A stretch of 64,000 nucleotides of DNA, taken from NCBI RefSeq assembly GCF_026262505.1, contig NC_067208.1, positions 5,217,962 through 5,281,961 on the forward strand, given 5' to 3'. Of this stretch, positions 40,880 to 50,830 are shown in pieces (within the stretch, counting starts at the first letter, position 1; each line of letters opens with the position of its first letter). This DNA comes from Trichomonas vaginalis G3 (lineage: Eukaryota > Parabasalia > Trichomonadida > Trichomonadidae). A model generated the notes under the pieces. That model did no database searches, was not told where the DNA came from, and saw only the letters and a list, made by a program, of their open reading frames with translations. Position numbers and translations under genes: made by a program.

Positions 40880-41401
40880 ATGACAACAACAGAGAACACA
40901 ACAACTGCTATCGTTCATGAAGCCATAAATGAAGAATACGAGTGGGTTCAGTTTAACAAACAGTTACGTCTCATTCGTTCGGTCAAAGACGATATGTACC
41001 AAATGCAAAGTATTTTGAATGCTCTTCGTTCTACAAAGCAAGCATATCATTGGTTTGAAAACCAGCAGACAAAAGAACTTTTAGAAGAATTTCCTCATAT
41101 GTTTGCGACCCTCGGAAAACCGAGGGTCGAGATTCCGTACGAAAATCGTGAAAAATTGCCAAACGGTTTGAGAGGATATTATATTCATAGACTTCTTGTA
41201 AATGCTGTTGCAATGTGGGCTTCACCTCGTTACGCTTGTTATATTTTCATGATGTTAGATGAAATTCATAGACAAGAACGTGAAGAGCTAGAGAACAAGC
41301 TTGAAGCAAAAGATGAAGTCATTGAAGCAAAAGACAAAAGCCTTCAAAAGAATACCACGTTCGGTACCAAAAGGAAAGGAAAAAGAACTATAAGTATATG
41401 A
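40880..41401 (+). CDS. Second KilA-N-like protein with a different cassette (Polinton part)
   Basis: A 173-aa protein whose C half LLVNAVAMWASPRYACYIFM matches the KilA-N block LVNYIAMWASPKY of the first gene. In the middle position, residues ~70-92 (EFPHMFATLGKPRVEIPYEN) are encoded by a different cassette, with an ACCCTCGG/CCGAGGGT palindrome (41108-41127). Loose copies lie at 39924-39988 and 40007-40074. The C terminus is a coiled coil (EELENKLEAKDEVIEAKDKS). The gene may continue beyond 41401 in a region that also holds a 52-aa frame (41544-41702). Confidence 0.7.
   Translation: MTTTENTTTAIVHEAINEEYEWVQFNKQLRLIRSVKDDMYQMQSILNALRSTKQAYHWFENQQTKELLEEFPHMFATLGKPRVEIPYENREKLPNGLRGYYIHRLLVNAVAMWASPRYACYIFMMLDEIHRQEREELENKLEAKDEVIEAKDKSLQKNTTFGTKRKGKRTISI
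41087..41154. repeat. Palindrome cassette in the second KilA-N gene
   Basis: A ~68-bp segment with an inner inverted repeat CCCTCGG/CCGAGGG, present twice more in non-coding DNA at 39924-39988 and 40007-40074 with about five base differences. Confidence 0.85.
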
Positions 41402-41543
41402 TTTATACTGAAGAGATGGAAAATGAAGAAGACAGAGATATGGGTTGCATTTAGTCAGAAGAAACAACAAAAGCTTTTACGACCTTGCTAAGATAATTAC
41501 AATCTGACAGAAATTGGTTCTATCGCGAAACTTACCGATTTCA

Positions 41544-41702
41544 ATGACCCCAAATGAAGATGTGAAACAAATAGTTCAAGATACTTTACCTCAAACACAC
41601 TATGATATTAAAGGTTGTACAATACTTACCTTCAAAGAAGATTTGCCGCTACTGAAAGAAAAAATAACAGAGTATTTTGACAACTTCAAACAAGTAGAGT
41701 AA
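41544..41702 (+). CDS. Small protein, 52 aa (Polinton part)
   Basis: Starts MTPNEDVKQIVQDTLPQTHY and has an amphipathic helix (DLPLLKEKITEYFDNF). It may be a short gene or the distal part of the KilA-N gene region. Function is unknown. Confidence 0.35.
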   Translation: MTPNEDVKQIVQDTLPQTHYDIKGCTILTFKEDLPLLKEKITEYFDNFKQVE

Positions 41703-41759
41703 ATGAACCATTTATTTTTGGTCTTGACTTCAGATGGCTCAGGTAGCTCTATAAGGTAA

Positions 41760-42110
41760 ATTGTCTTGTCAAATCCTTCTGGCATTCCAAGTCCTTCCTT
41801 CCGACATTCCAAGTTCTTCCTTCCGACATTCCAAGTTCTTCCTTCCAACTGGAAAAAAATTTCCCGACAACTGGAAAAAAATTTCCTGACAACTGGAAAA
41901 AAATTTCCTGACAACTGGAAAAAAATTTCCTGTTGTTCGTCCGTAAACCATTCAAATTTTCGAAAATTGAGAACTTTTTGGTCGAACGACAGAAAAAAAT
42001 TTTTCCTTCAGACAGGAAAAAAATTTCCCGACAACTGGAAAAAAATTTCCCGACAACTGGAAAAGTTTTTCCTTCCAACAGGAAAAGTTCTTCCTTCCGA
42101 CAGGACACAA
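41760..42110. repeat. 22-bp repeat patch D of the Polinton
   Basis: Tandem and semi-tandem units GACAACTGGAAAAAAATTTC (six or more, each with a GGAAAAAAATTTCC near-palindrome) and of CCTTCCGACATTCCAAGTT. The open frames on both strands here follow the repeats and are not called as genes. Confidence 0.8.
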
Positions 42111-42207
42111 ACGAATGTCCGACGTACCACCAACCGAGTCCATTCCAAAGCCAGAAGAACCGAAAGCTGCAGAACCACAACAGACTAAGACTAAACACTT
42201 ACATTTT

Positions 42208-43083
42208 TTACGCTTGACTTTTTACAATTTGAACTTTGTTTGCGTAGATATGAATTCTGAAAGAAGTATGAGGGTCTTGTATGACTTTGTACTTCTCCCA
42301 TAGTTCATGTCTGTCAAACTTACCTGCCATGGACTCTTTCATAAGTTCCATGAAATCGTCTTCGGACAATCCGGGGAAAAGTACAATGTCAGTAAGTATT
42401 CTCTTTACATCCTTACTTAAACTCTTTGCTGTCTGTACACAAATGACAACAGAGATGTTAAAGTGTCTGAGCTTCTTGAGAATTCGACACATGTCTTGTT
42501 CTCTATTCTTTAACAAAGGATGAGAAGCAAAGTCATCTAAGATAAGAAGACACCTATGAGGGTATGTCTTCCAATCGTAAGATTGCAATTTCTTCGAAAT
42601 GTATTCTATCTCTTTCTGTTTGTTTCTGAAGTGTTTCTTCTCTAATATTCTCTGCATTTCCTCATTTGGGTCTTTAAACTTCGAATTTATATACTCATTT
42701 ATAGCATTGTACTTCAAAACCCTTCTTTGGTACTTCTTTATCCAATCTAACAACTCAGAGTCTTTTATACATACTAACTTAGACTTTTTTATAATATCTT
42801 TGAACGAATTGACGGTTTGGTCAAATTGACCAGAAGTACTACAAATGACAACTAACTCATAGAATGGGTTCTTCTCATCTAGTTCTTGTTGTTGTGCAGC
42901 CATTTTAAGATAAGTGAAAGTCTTACCCGACCCAGGTGGTGCAATTAGACCTGTTATACCATTCTGAGCAAATAAGAACTTGTCATGTATGGGTTTTATC
43001 TGAGCATTTTCCAACTTCCTCTTGTTCTTATTTAAAACATTCTCAAATTTCTTGTCAATGTCAGCACAACTTTTTTCTAACAT
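42208..43083 (-). CDS. Packaging ATPase, FtsK/HerA (A32-like) (Polinton part)
   Basis: This 291-aa ATPase is predicted to drive DNA into capsids. Walker A is GLIAPPGSGKTFTYLK (A48-K60), Walker B is HRCLLILDDFASHPLL (~180), followed by a sensor region (ISVVICVQTAKSL) as in the A32-like family. The N-terminal ~40 residues are a charged helix. Length (~290) is normal. With the capsid and integrase genes it defines the element class. It is divergent from the gene at 43119 through a short TTTTTA-bearing region. Confidence 0.9.
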   Translation of the reverse strand: MLEKSCADIDKKFENVLNKNKRKLENAQIKPIHDKFLFAQNGITGLIAPPGSGKTFTYLKMAAQQQELDEKNPFYELVVICSTSGQFDQTVNSFKDIIKKSKLVCIKDSELLDWIKKYQRRVLKYNAINEYINSKFKDPNEEMQRILEKKHFRNKQKEIEYISKKLQSYDWKTYPHRCLLILDDFASHPLLKNREQDMCRILKKLRHFNISVVICVQTAKSLSKDVKRILTDIVLFPGLSEDDFMELMKESMAGKFDRHELWEKYKVIQDPHTSFRIHIYANKVQIVKSQA

Positions 43084-43118
43084 ATTTTAGAAAAATTAAA
43101 ATTTTTATCTTTTAGAAA

Positions 43119-43569
43119 ATGTCTAGCGATTTCGCTATCTATATTCGAGACAAGCTTTTCGACAGCAAAACATCTGTCGACCATAAAATCTTACATAGTG
43201 TAAACAAGAAAGGTGAATTTGTTCTAAAGTTCTGTTTCTGGGAATATGACAAGAACCATAAAACATTAAGCAGAGAAGTCTTAAAATTGTCAATGACAGA
43301 CTTGTTGACAGAGATGACGCCTCTTGGAGAGATGAAGTCCAACAAAACTTCTTAGAATGCAAAGAAGACACATGCACTGTTCTTGAAGATGAAATAGAAA
43401 ACAGAATAGAAGAGCTATTAAAGGACAAAGAACTTTTACAAAATATGGTTCTGAGAAGTTTGACATAACTCCACCAGAAAAGAAGAAGAGAGAAAAGAAA
43501 GAAAAGAAAGTAGAAGAAGAGAAGAAAGAACCTGAACCAGAGCCAGAGAAGAAGAAATTTGACATGTAA
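43119..43569 (+). pseudogene. Small charged protein region (Polinton part, interrupted)
   Basis: The 5' portion encodes a compact domain (SSDFAIYIRDKLFDSKTSVD, EFVLKFCFWEYDKN). The 3' portion encodes a long Lys/Glu tail. The composition suggests a nucleic-acid-associated or capsid-interior protein. The region is interrupted. A TTTTTA box precedes the ATG. Confidence 0.45.
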
Positions 43570-43585
43570 AAATAAAATTTTATTT

Positions 43586-44002
43586 TTAGAACATTTCTGG
43601 GTCAATGTCAATGTTCTCTTCCTCTTTAGGAGCAAACACTGGCTTAGACTCTAAAATCTTTTTACCCAATTTACCTTGAACTTCTACAACTTTAGACTCA
43701 TAATATTCATAGTCGTCTGCTTTCTTTGGTTCATAAGGTATAACAAGTTTGTATGCTTTGCCTTCTTTAAGGTTTGAGAACCTTCTGTCAAAACTTTCTT
43801 TGACTGCTAACAAACCTTCTATGTCTAAGTCTTCAAATTTCGCACCATTTTTAGTCACAATAGCAAACTTAACTGGTTCGATGTTCCAAACTTTGCTGAA
43901 TGAAGACTTTCAAAATGGTAGAAGTAAACATTCAAATATGTGAATGGGTCTAGTTCTTCTTTAAGTCCTGACATGTACTTGTTTACTGAGATGAATTTTG
44001 TC
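43586..44002 (-). pseudogene. Small hypothetical protein region (Polinton part, interrupted)
   Basis: A ~130-codon region. The C-terminal part reads LNEGKAYKLVIPYEPKK-like and ends acidic (EEENIDIDPEMF). The N-terminal part begins MTKFISVNKYMSGLKEELDP. No family is recognised. A single-strand-binding or processivity role would fit its place beside the helicase, but there is no direct support. Confidence 0.4.
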
Positions 44003-44087
44003 ATCTTTTCTATCGGATAAAAAAATATTTTTTTTTTAAAATTTACTCAGAAAAAATTTTCTTTGTATATACACCATTCTGTACGTC

Positions 44088-45275
44088 TAAAAGACTTTTG
44101 ACATTGCCAAGAATGTTCGTTTAGACGCTGTCATATAACCATACTCTTGACAATATTGTTTATACGAATCGTACAATGACCTTTCATCTAAACACTAAAG
44201 TCAGTTTCATCTATGAACAGTTCATATACACTCTTGTTTGCTTCTAACAATGTTTGTCTCTCTTCGGTATGTGGAATTTGTCTTGGATTGAACTTAGAAA
44301 TATCTAATGTCATAAAATATGAGAACAAGTGGTTGTAAAAGTCAGATGTCAAAGTTTCTGCTAAGTCGTCAAAATATTCTGTATCTTGCATATGAGCTTC
44401 TGACGTTCTGACAACTACATATCTTCTGTCAGAACTTTCTAACTTCATCGGAACAGCATTGTTTGAAACCATAACGAAGTTTGCAACATTTTCACAAACT
44501 CTTTGGTCTTTATATTTTCTTTCAACAACTCCAACTTTGTCTGTTATAAGACTCTTCAAAGCATCTGAGTTCAAAACTTTTGTTGTATCTATACTTTGAA
44601 GTTCGTTACATACTATAAGTTTCATATTCTCTATTGAAGAGTTAAATTTACCGCAGATGTTTTCTAAGTTTGTCATATTAGGGTTCGAATAGCCCTCTAA
44701 CAGTTTGCATAAATATCTGTAAAGAATGTGTTCTTACCTGTTCCTTGTTTTCCAATTATAATGAGAGCAGTTTCATTTTTAGCACTTGGATGTTGTAAGA
44801 TGTTTGCAAACCAACATAAGATATACTCATAGACTCTTTCGTTTCCATTGCATATAATTTCTTTGACATGGTCTAACCAAGCTTCTATAACATTTTCTTT
44901 CCATTCTACTTGTTCGTATTTATATCCAGTGAAGATAGAATAGAAGTTTGGAGAAGGTGTATAGAACTTTATACCTCGAACTGAAAAATCTTCTAACTTT
45001 GACAATAAGATATCCCAAGCATCTAACATCTTCATGCCAACTTGTACGACTTTTATTTTCTTAAGTTTCTGTTTACATTCTTGTTCTGAAACTATTGTCG
45101 CTCTTGGTTTGTTAAAGACTACATCCCATTCTTTCATGACATAACATTCTGGGGCAGAGTCGACATAAATGACTAAACGTTTCAAATTCTCGACTGCTTT
45201 GTTATAGTCTCTAAATGGACACATATTTCTGAATGCTTGGAAGTCATAAAAATCTGAAACATCTATTCTGTACAT
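44088..45275 (-). pseudogene. SF3 helicase / D5-like region (Polinton part, interrupted)
   Basis: The region encodes a superfamily 3 helicase, the replicative motor of many DNA viruses. Walker A is LIIIGKQGTGKNTFF, Walker B is MKLIVCNELQS, sensor motif C is ANFVMVSNNAVPMKLE, and the Arg-rich SSDRRYVVVRTS block follows, all characteristic. Upstream is the D5-type N domain (WKENVIEAWLDHVKEIICNG). Downstream lies a helical tail as in D5 helicases (YCQEYGYMTASKRTF). It would stand in for the polymerase-centred replication of canonical Polintons. It is interrupted and treated as a fossil. Confidence 0.8.
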
Positions 45276-45304
45276 TTTTATAAAAATAAAAAAAATATTT
45301 TTTT

Positions 45305-46122
45305 TTATTCTTGAGCTATTTGTTGCATTTGTTGTTCTTGAGCTATTTGTTGCATTTGTTGTTCTTGAGCTATTTGTTGTTGAAGTTGTTCTTGTAATAC
45401 AATACTTTCACCAGTTGCATCTTCCAATTCGAAACTTTCTGCCGTCATTGACAAATACATAGGACATAAAAGTTTTACAGGAACAAAGTTTGCGTCAACT
45501 AAGGTTAAGTTTATGTTTGCTAAAGTGTTTGAGTTTACTAAAGCTGAAAACTCTGCATTCGAATGAACAATAGGCAAACCAGCAGAGAAAGTGTTGTTTA
45601 TACGCATAAGTATCTTTTGGTCATAGTAGTTTCTGTCGACATTCGAATAGCACTTTGAACCTAAGTTTGAAACAATATATAAAATAGGTGTGCTTAAAGT
45701 CAATGGAACAGACATTCCTTGTATGACACCTTTTCCTGTTATAGGAAACTGTTGGTAGTAAAAACCAGATATAAGTTTTGTATTATAGCTCATATTGTTT
45801 ATAGTAAACTCAGTCGGACATCCAAACATAATGAAACCTGCTCTAGTTGCAGCACATGTTACACTCGTCCTTAAAGTATTAAATAAGTCAACAAAACCTG
45901 TTGGTGGTATATCTGAGTAAGTATCTTCAAAGGAGTATTTTTTACCATTCACAACAATAAAATCTTCTTGGTGTCAAAAGAGCAAAACAGGCTTTAGTCG
46001 TCATTGTGTTTAAAGTTAGTTTACAATATCGTCCTTGAGGACTTTGTAAGTTTGTTGTTATAGAATTATATGACTCAGGGTTTTTAGTCGTAATAGTATA
46101 AACCACTATGTCTTCTGCCATT
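45305..46122 (-). pseudogene. Minor capsid (penton-like) candidate region (Polinton part, interrupted)
   Basis: Beta-rich sequence with strands such as GFIMFGCPTEFTINNMSYNT, YQQFPITGKGVIQGMSVPLT and LANINLTLVDANFVPVKLL fits a single jelly-roll fold. The 3' end encodes repeated QQIAQEQQM units (at DNA level a 27-bp repeat). Location beside the capsid cluster and on the same strand supports a penton or minor capsid role; sequence alone does not prove it. The region is interrupted. Confidence 0.5.
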
Positions 46123-46125
46123 TAC

Positions 46126-46707
46126 TTAGCAAATAAATTTTAATGAAATGTTGTGGTCGTCAAATATTTTTATAACGTCTGGGAAACTATATTTTAAGTT
46201 CAACGTTTCACCTCCTTTCATAACGTATATCTTGTCAATGACATTATATGAAACACCACAGCAACTAACGTCGGGTTCTATTTCTTTGATGTTTATATCG
46301 TCTGCCTCTGTCAAAAGTTTCAATAGTTCTTTCAAAACTTCATGAGGTGCAATGACATATGAGTTCACTTTTACAGGGTTGTGTTCGACCAAGTTTAACA
46401 TTATACCTAAAGCTTGACAAATCTTCTCCTGAGTTTGAAGTTTGTCTTTCAGTTGTTGGTAGTCGTTTCGAATATCTGCAACAGAACTTAAGTCTCTGCT
46501 AACTTCAGGGTATGTTGGTTGTTCTTTTACAGGAACTATTGTTATACCATCTTCGTCTTCGTATGGTTTCCCCACTTCAACATCTCTTTCTTTGACATTG
46601 ACAATAACACTTTGACTGTTTGTTTGAGTTGGTGAATTTAACTTCACATCTGCCACTGCCATTAAACCTTTTGAAACACTTACGCTTCTATTTTTCGGAA
46701 ATGACAT
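46126..46707 (-). CDS. Hypothetical protein, 193 aa (Polinton part)
   Basis: I chose the ATG at 46707 because it follows a TTTTTATTCTAAGTAAA leader; upstream codons overlap the divergent gene. It has an N-terminal low-complexity Val/Ser part (SVSVSKGLMAVADVKL), a coiled coil around residue 75-100 (IRNDYQQLKDKLQTQEKICQ), and a globular end (CCGVSYNVIDKIYVMKGGE). It may be a structural or scaffolding protein. Confidence 0.55.
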   Translation of the reverse strand: MSFPKNRSVSVSKGLMAVADVKLNSPTQTNSQSVIVNVKERDVEVGKPYEDEDGITIVPVKEQPTYPEVSRDLSSVADIRNDYQQLKDKLQTQEKICQALGIMLNLVEHNPVKVNSYVIAPHEVLKELLKLLTEADDINIKEIEPDVSCCGVSYNVIDKIYVMKGGETLNLKYSFPDVIKIFDDHNISLKFIC

Positions 46708-46725
46708 TTTACTTAGAATAAAAAG

Positions 46726-47145
46726 ATGGATGTATTTGAGTATCTCTTCGAATTGAAGCAAAACAAAGTTTACACACACAAACAATACAAATACATTGAC
46801 AGAATAGTTCTTTACACAAACAATGGAAAATGTTATAGAATAGCAGTCTTTGCTGAACCAAAATATTTTCATAAAGCAAAGAAAGTTGGTATAACTGAAA
46901 TGGTGAAAGTTCTTGAAGCAGACAAAAATATAACTTCAAAACTTACAGATATTTCTAAAGGTAAGTTTATAATACAATTTTATGTCAAAACTGGCGTACT
47001 GTCAATATTTGACGGAGAGAAGTCAGTTCAAGAACAACTTACTGACCTGCTGCCAAAATCTGCTCGATGGAAGCTGTCGTTATGCCAATCTGAGGAGCCC
47101 CAGCAGGTTTCATCGAACGAATCTTCAAAAGAGCATCTTCCGTGA
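46726..47145 (+). CDS. Hypothetical protein, 139 aa, overlapping the capsid gene (Polinton part)
   Basis: Starts MDVFEYLFELKQNKVYTHKQ; globular for ~105 residues (RIVLYTNNGKCYRIAVFAEP, KFIIQFYVKTGVLSIFDG). The last ~35 residues lie antisense to the end of the major capsid gene and have shadow-like composition, so the functional protein may be shorter. Eighteen bases separate it from the divergent gene at 46707. Confidence 0.5.
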   Translation: MDVFEYLFELKQNKVYTHKQYKYIDRIVLYTNNGKCYRIAVFAEPKYFHKAKKVGITEMVKVLEADKNITSKLTDISKGKFIIQFYVKTGVLSIFDGEKSVQEQLTDLLPKSARWKLSLCQSEEPQQVSSNESSKEHLP

Positions 47146-48649
47146 AAAGTGCTATTGGTTTTGTAAACTTCTTTGCTCTCAGTTCATATGGACCGTCTCT
47201 GTCACCAGTATATTGTATTTGTACAGTACCAACAGTTGAAATACCACCCATAAAGTCTTCTGAGTCAGCAAATGGAATGCCAAGCCAAAAGTTTGAACGG
47301 TCTCCATTTGTATATTGAGTTTTTTGACTTCCTGTATGGGTCCATACTTTCACATATGGCATAATAGAACTTTGCATTTCAGGGTTAATGGTTGTTGTGA
47401 AGTTGTTGTTAAAGTTCATAGCATCTAATGTCAAGTTGTATGACCTCATATCCTCAACTGTAGAATATTCTTCTCTTGGATAATATTTGCCATCTATGTT
47501 TATATGATATTTAATACCAGGGTTGTAGAAACAAGAATAGTCATTTATAGTTCGTCTGAACAGTACAAACATAGTATCTGCGTGTTTCATTGCAGTTGTT
47601 AAAGCAATATCTGTTCTTGCACCTGCGGTTCCTGGATTTTGGTTTCCAACTTCACCTGCAAAGTCTTTGACAGATATTTGGTGTATAGGGAACATAAGTG
47701 GAACTGCAATATATTTGGCAGCTAAAGCATTTGAAATATCTGGGTCCAACATATAGACTGCAAGTCTGCTTTCTATTCTCTTGCATTCAAACTGTTCGCA
47801 TGTAAACCTAACTGGGTCCCAAGCAGTTCCAGCAGCATTGAAATAATACTTTACTTCAGTGTTGAGGTTTGAGAAACCAAAGTCTAAGTCAACTTTGTCT
47901 TTGCAAAATTCGGCGAATGACGTTTGATTTGCTCCCTTTACGTCTGTAAGAGTGAATGGGTCTTGCGTTGGTGCAATGACTAAGTTATTTTTGCTTGGAG
48001 TAAGTTCAATAGAAATTTTTCCTGCCCAGTTTGGCAAGTATCTTAAAAACCTGAAGATGAGGAAAGATGACAAAGGAACTCTAAGTTTCAGTTTTACTTT
48101 AGTGACAGCATTTCCATCTGAACCAGAAAGGTTAACATAAACTCCTGGAACGTTAGGGTCAAGTCTTCTTATTTTCTCAATAGTTGCATACTGGTCTGTT
48201 TGTTCTCTAGCTTGTGGTTGTACTGAGTTTCTTAAAGCGAACCATTCATAGTTTGCCCATGTTACTGTTTGAACTAAGTCAGAGTTAGAATATATCTTAT
48301 ATCCCATGAAAACTTCTGGAGCATATTGGTATCCGACATAGAAAATACCATTGCAACCTTTCTTACCTCTCAAGTCAGCAGAAGGTTTTATTTCAATGTC
48401 TTGTTCCACGTATAAGAATGAGTTGTCAATAGAAATTATATGAAACCTGTCGCAAGCAATATCTACTGTTGTTGAAGAACCTTCTCCAAACTCACCTACG
48501 TTTCCATAAGAAACAGCAGTTGTATATTCGTAAGTTCCAGGAACTATTTCTGACCTTCTAATGGCATTGTCGCATTCGTTATACCATTCGGAAACATTTC
48601 CGTTCATGGCATCCAAAACTGTTGGCGTTATATTCTGAGCGGCGTACAT
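47039..48649 (-). CDS. Major capsid protein candidate, double jelly-roll type (Polinton part)
   Basis: The 536-aa protein has the length and beta-rich character of double jelly-roll capsid proteins. Features seen are DIEIKPSADLRGKKGCNGIF, KVKLKLRVPLSSFLIFRFLR, NWAGKISIELTPSKNNLVIA, KYIAVPLMFPIHQISVKDF and a C-terminal GDRDGPYELRAKKFTKPIA. The pattern of a Gly/Asn-rich loop, a W..KI.IEL strand and a late jelly-roll with (V/M)..F.IHQ is the usual cue for Polinton capsids. Position among ATPase, helicase and minor capsid fits. Its minus-strand leader (ATATTTTTACCCATATGAA) has the element's TTTTTA box. It appears whole. Confidence 0.75.
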   Translation of the reverse strand: MYAAQNITPTVLDAMNGNVSEWYNECDNAIRRSEIVPGTYEYTTAVSYGNVGEFGEGSSTTVDIACDRFHIISIDNSFLYVEQDIEIKPSADLRGKKGCNGIFYVGYQYAPEVFMGYKIYSNSDLVQTVTWANYEWFALRNSVQPQAREQTDQYATIEKIRRLDPNVPGVYVNLSGSDGNAVTKVKLKLRVPLSSFLIFRFLRYLPNWAGKISIELTPSKNNLVIAPTQDPFTLTDVKGANQTSFAEFCKDKVDLDFGFSNLNTEVKYYFNAAGTAWDPVRFTCEQFECKRIESRLAVYMLDPDISNALAAKYIAVPLMFPIHQISVKDFAGEVGNQNPGTAGARTDIALTTAMKHADTMFVLFRRTINDYSCFYNPGIKYHINIDGKYYPREEYSTVEDMRSYNLTLDAMNFNNNFTTTINPEMQSSIMPYVKVWTHTGSQKTQYTNGDRSNFWLGIPFADSEDFMGGISTVGTVQIQYTGDRDGPYELRAKKFTKPIALFTEDALLKIRSMKPAGAPQIGITTASIEQILAAGQ

Positions 48650-48789
48650 TTCATATGGGTAAAAATATAGAATAGTTGGATTTATTTGTCATAATAGAAC
48701 CCACTCGGACCAAGCTTTACTTTCTTCCTGACTGAGTTTTTAACTCTTCTTTTTCCTTCATTGCCACTACTTTCACTAGATGAAGTTAC

Positions 48790-50830
48790 TTCTTCGTAAA
48801 GACTTTGTCAAGACTTCATCGTATATGTTTTGTCAAGACTTCTTCGTACATGTTTTGTCATGACTTCTTCGTAAAGACTTTGTCAAGACTTCATCGTATA
48901 TGTTTTGTCAAGACTTCATCGTATATGTTTTGTCAAGACTTCATCGTATATGTTTTGTCAAAACTTCTTCTTCGTAAATGTTTTGTCATGACTTCTTCGT
49001 ATATGTTTTGTCAAGACTTCATCGTATATGTTTTGTCAAGACTTCATCGTATATGTTTTGTCAAGACTTCATCGTATATGTTTTGTCAAAACTTCTTCTT
49101 CGTAAATGTTTTGTCATGACTTCTTCGTATATGTTTTGTCAAGACTTCATCGTATATGTTTTGTCAAGACTTCATCGTATATGTTTTGTCAAAATGTCAT
49201 CGTACATGTTTTGTCAAGACTTCTTCGTAAATGTTTTGTCAAAATGTCATCGTACATGTTTTGTCAAGACTTCATCGTACATGTTTTGTCAAGACTTCTT
49301 CTTCGTATATGTTTTTGTCATGACTTCATCGTACATGTTTTGAAGAACTGAAGGTGTCACCAGGTCCCTCGGTCCCTCGGTCCCTCGGTCATTTTAACTT
49401 CTCTGAAAAAGTGTGACAACATGACATTTTGACAACAGTCCAGGAAATAAACTTCTTCTTCGTATATGTTTTTGTCATGACTTCTTCGTAAAGACTTTGT
49501 CATGACTTCTTCGTATATGTTTTGTCATGACTTCTTCGTAAATGTTTTGTCATGACTTCATCGTAAATGTTTTGTCATGACTTCTTCTTCGTAAAGACTT
49601 TGTCAAGACTTCTTCGTAAATGTTTTGTCAAAATGTCATCGTACATGTTTTGTCAAGACTTCATCGTACATGTTTTGTCAAAATGTCATCGTATATGTTT
49701 TGTCATGACTTCTTCGTAAAGACTTTGTCAAAATGTCATCGTATATGTTTTGTCAAAACTTCTTCTTCGTAAAGACTTTGTCAAAACTTCTTCTTCGTAA
49801 AGACTTTGTCATGACTTCTTCGTATATGTTTTGTCAAAACTTCTTCTTCGTAAATGTTTTGTCATGACTTCATCGTAAATGTTTTGTCATGACTTCTTCT
49901 TCGTAAAGACTTTGTCATGACTTCTTCGTATATGTTTTTGTCATGACTTCATCGTATATGTTTTGTCAAAATGTCATCGTACATGTTTTGTCATGACTTC
50001 TTCGTATATGTTTTGTCATGACTTCTTCGTATATGTTTTGTCAAAACTTCTTCTTCGTAAAGACTTTGTCATGACTTCTTCGTACATGTTTTGTCATGAC
50101 TTCTTCGTATATGTTTTGTCATGACTTCTTCGTATATGTTTTGTCAAAACTTCTTCTTCGTAAAGACTTTGTCATGACTTCTTCGTATATGTTTTGTCAT
50201 GACTTCATCGTAAATGTTTTGTCATGACTTCTTCGTAAATGTTTTGTCAAGACTTCATCGTATATGTTTTGTCAAAACTTCTTCTTCGTAAATGTTTTGT
50301 CATGACTTCTTCGTAAAGACTTTGTCAAAACTTCTTCTTCGTAAATGTTTTGTCATGACTTCTTCGTAAATGTTTTGTCATGACTTCTTCGTAAAGACTT
50401 TGTCAAAACTTCATCGTATATGTTTTGTCAAAATGTCATCGTACATGTTTTGTCATGACTTCTTCGTATATGTTTTGTCAAAATGTCATCGTACATGTTT
50501 TGTCATGACTTCTTCGTATATGTTTTGTCATGACTTCTTCGTAAATGTTTTGTCATGACTTCATCGTAAAGACTTTGTCAAGACTTCATCGTAAAGACTT
50601 TGTCAAAACTTCTTCGTAAATGTTTTGTCAAGATTTCATCGTAAAGACTTTGTCATGACTTCATCGTATATGTTTTGTCAAGACTTCTTCGTACATGTTT
50701 TGTCATGACTTCTTCGTAAAGACTTTGTCAAGACTTCATCGTACATGTTTTGTCAAGACTTCATCGTAAATGTTTTGTCATGACTTCTTCTTCGTAAATG
50801 TTTTGTCAAAACTTCTTCGTAAATGTTTTA
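48790..50830. repeat. 2-kb array of a 25-bp repeat (~80 copies)
   Basis: The unit is about TTTTGTCATGACTTCTTCGT plus AAATG, with variants ATG/AAG/AAA at the middle and TTCTTCTTC insertions making some units 28 bp. It is interrupted once at ~49345-49450 by the CCCTCGGT and GTGACAACATGACATT modules found elsewhere in the element. Because 25 is not a multiple of 3, three frames are open across the array; those frames are by-products. Possible roles are replication origin, protein-binding array or packaging signal. It lies between the capsid gene and two coiled-coil genes. Confidence 0.9.

Noticed and set aside
41749-42217. Several overlapping frames on both strands in the 22-bp repeat patch
   Set aside because: Their sequence simply follows the GGAAAAAAATTTCC repeats (KFFSSCREIFF, KKISRQLEKN), so they are not genes.
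48790-50830. A CRISPR-like array or a repetitive coding gene
   Set aside because: Repeats are head to tail with no unique spacers. The 25-bp period keeps all frames open, which explains the apparent proteins (MFCHDFFVYVLS...).
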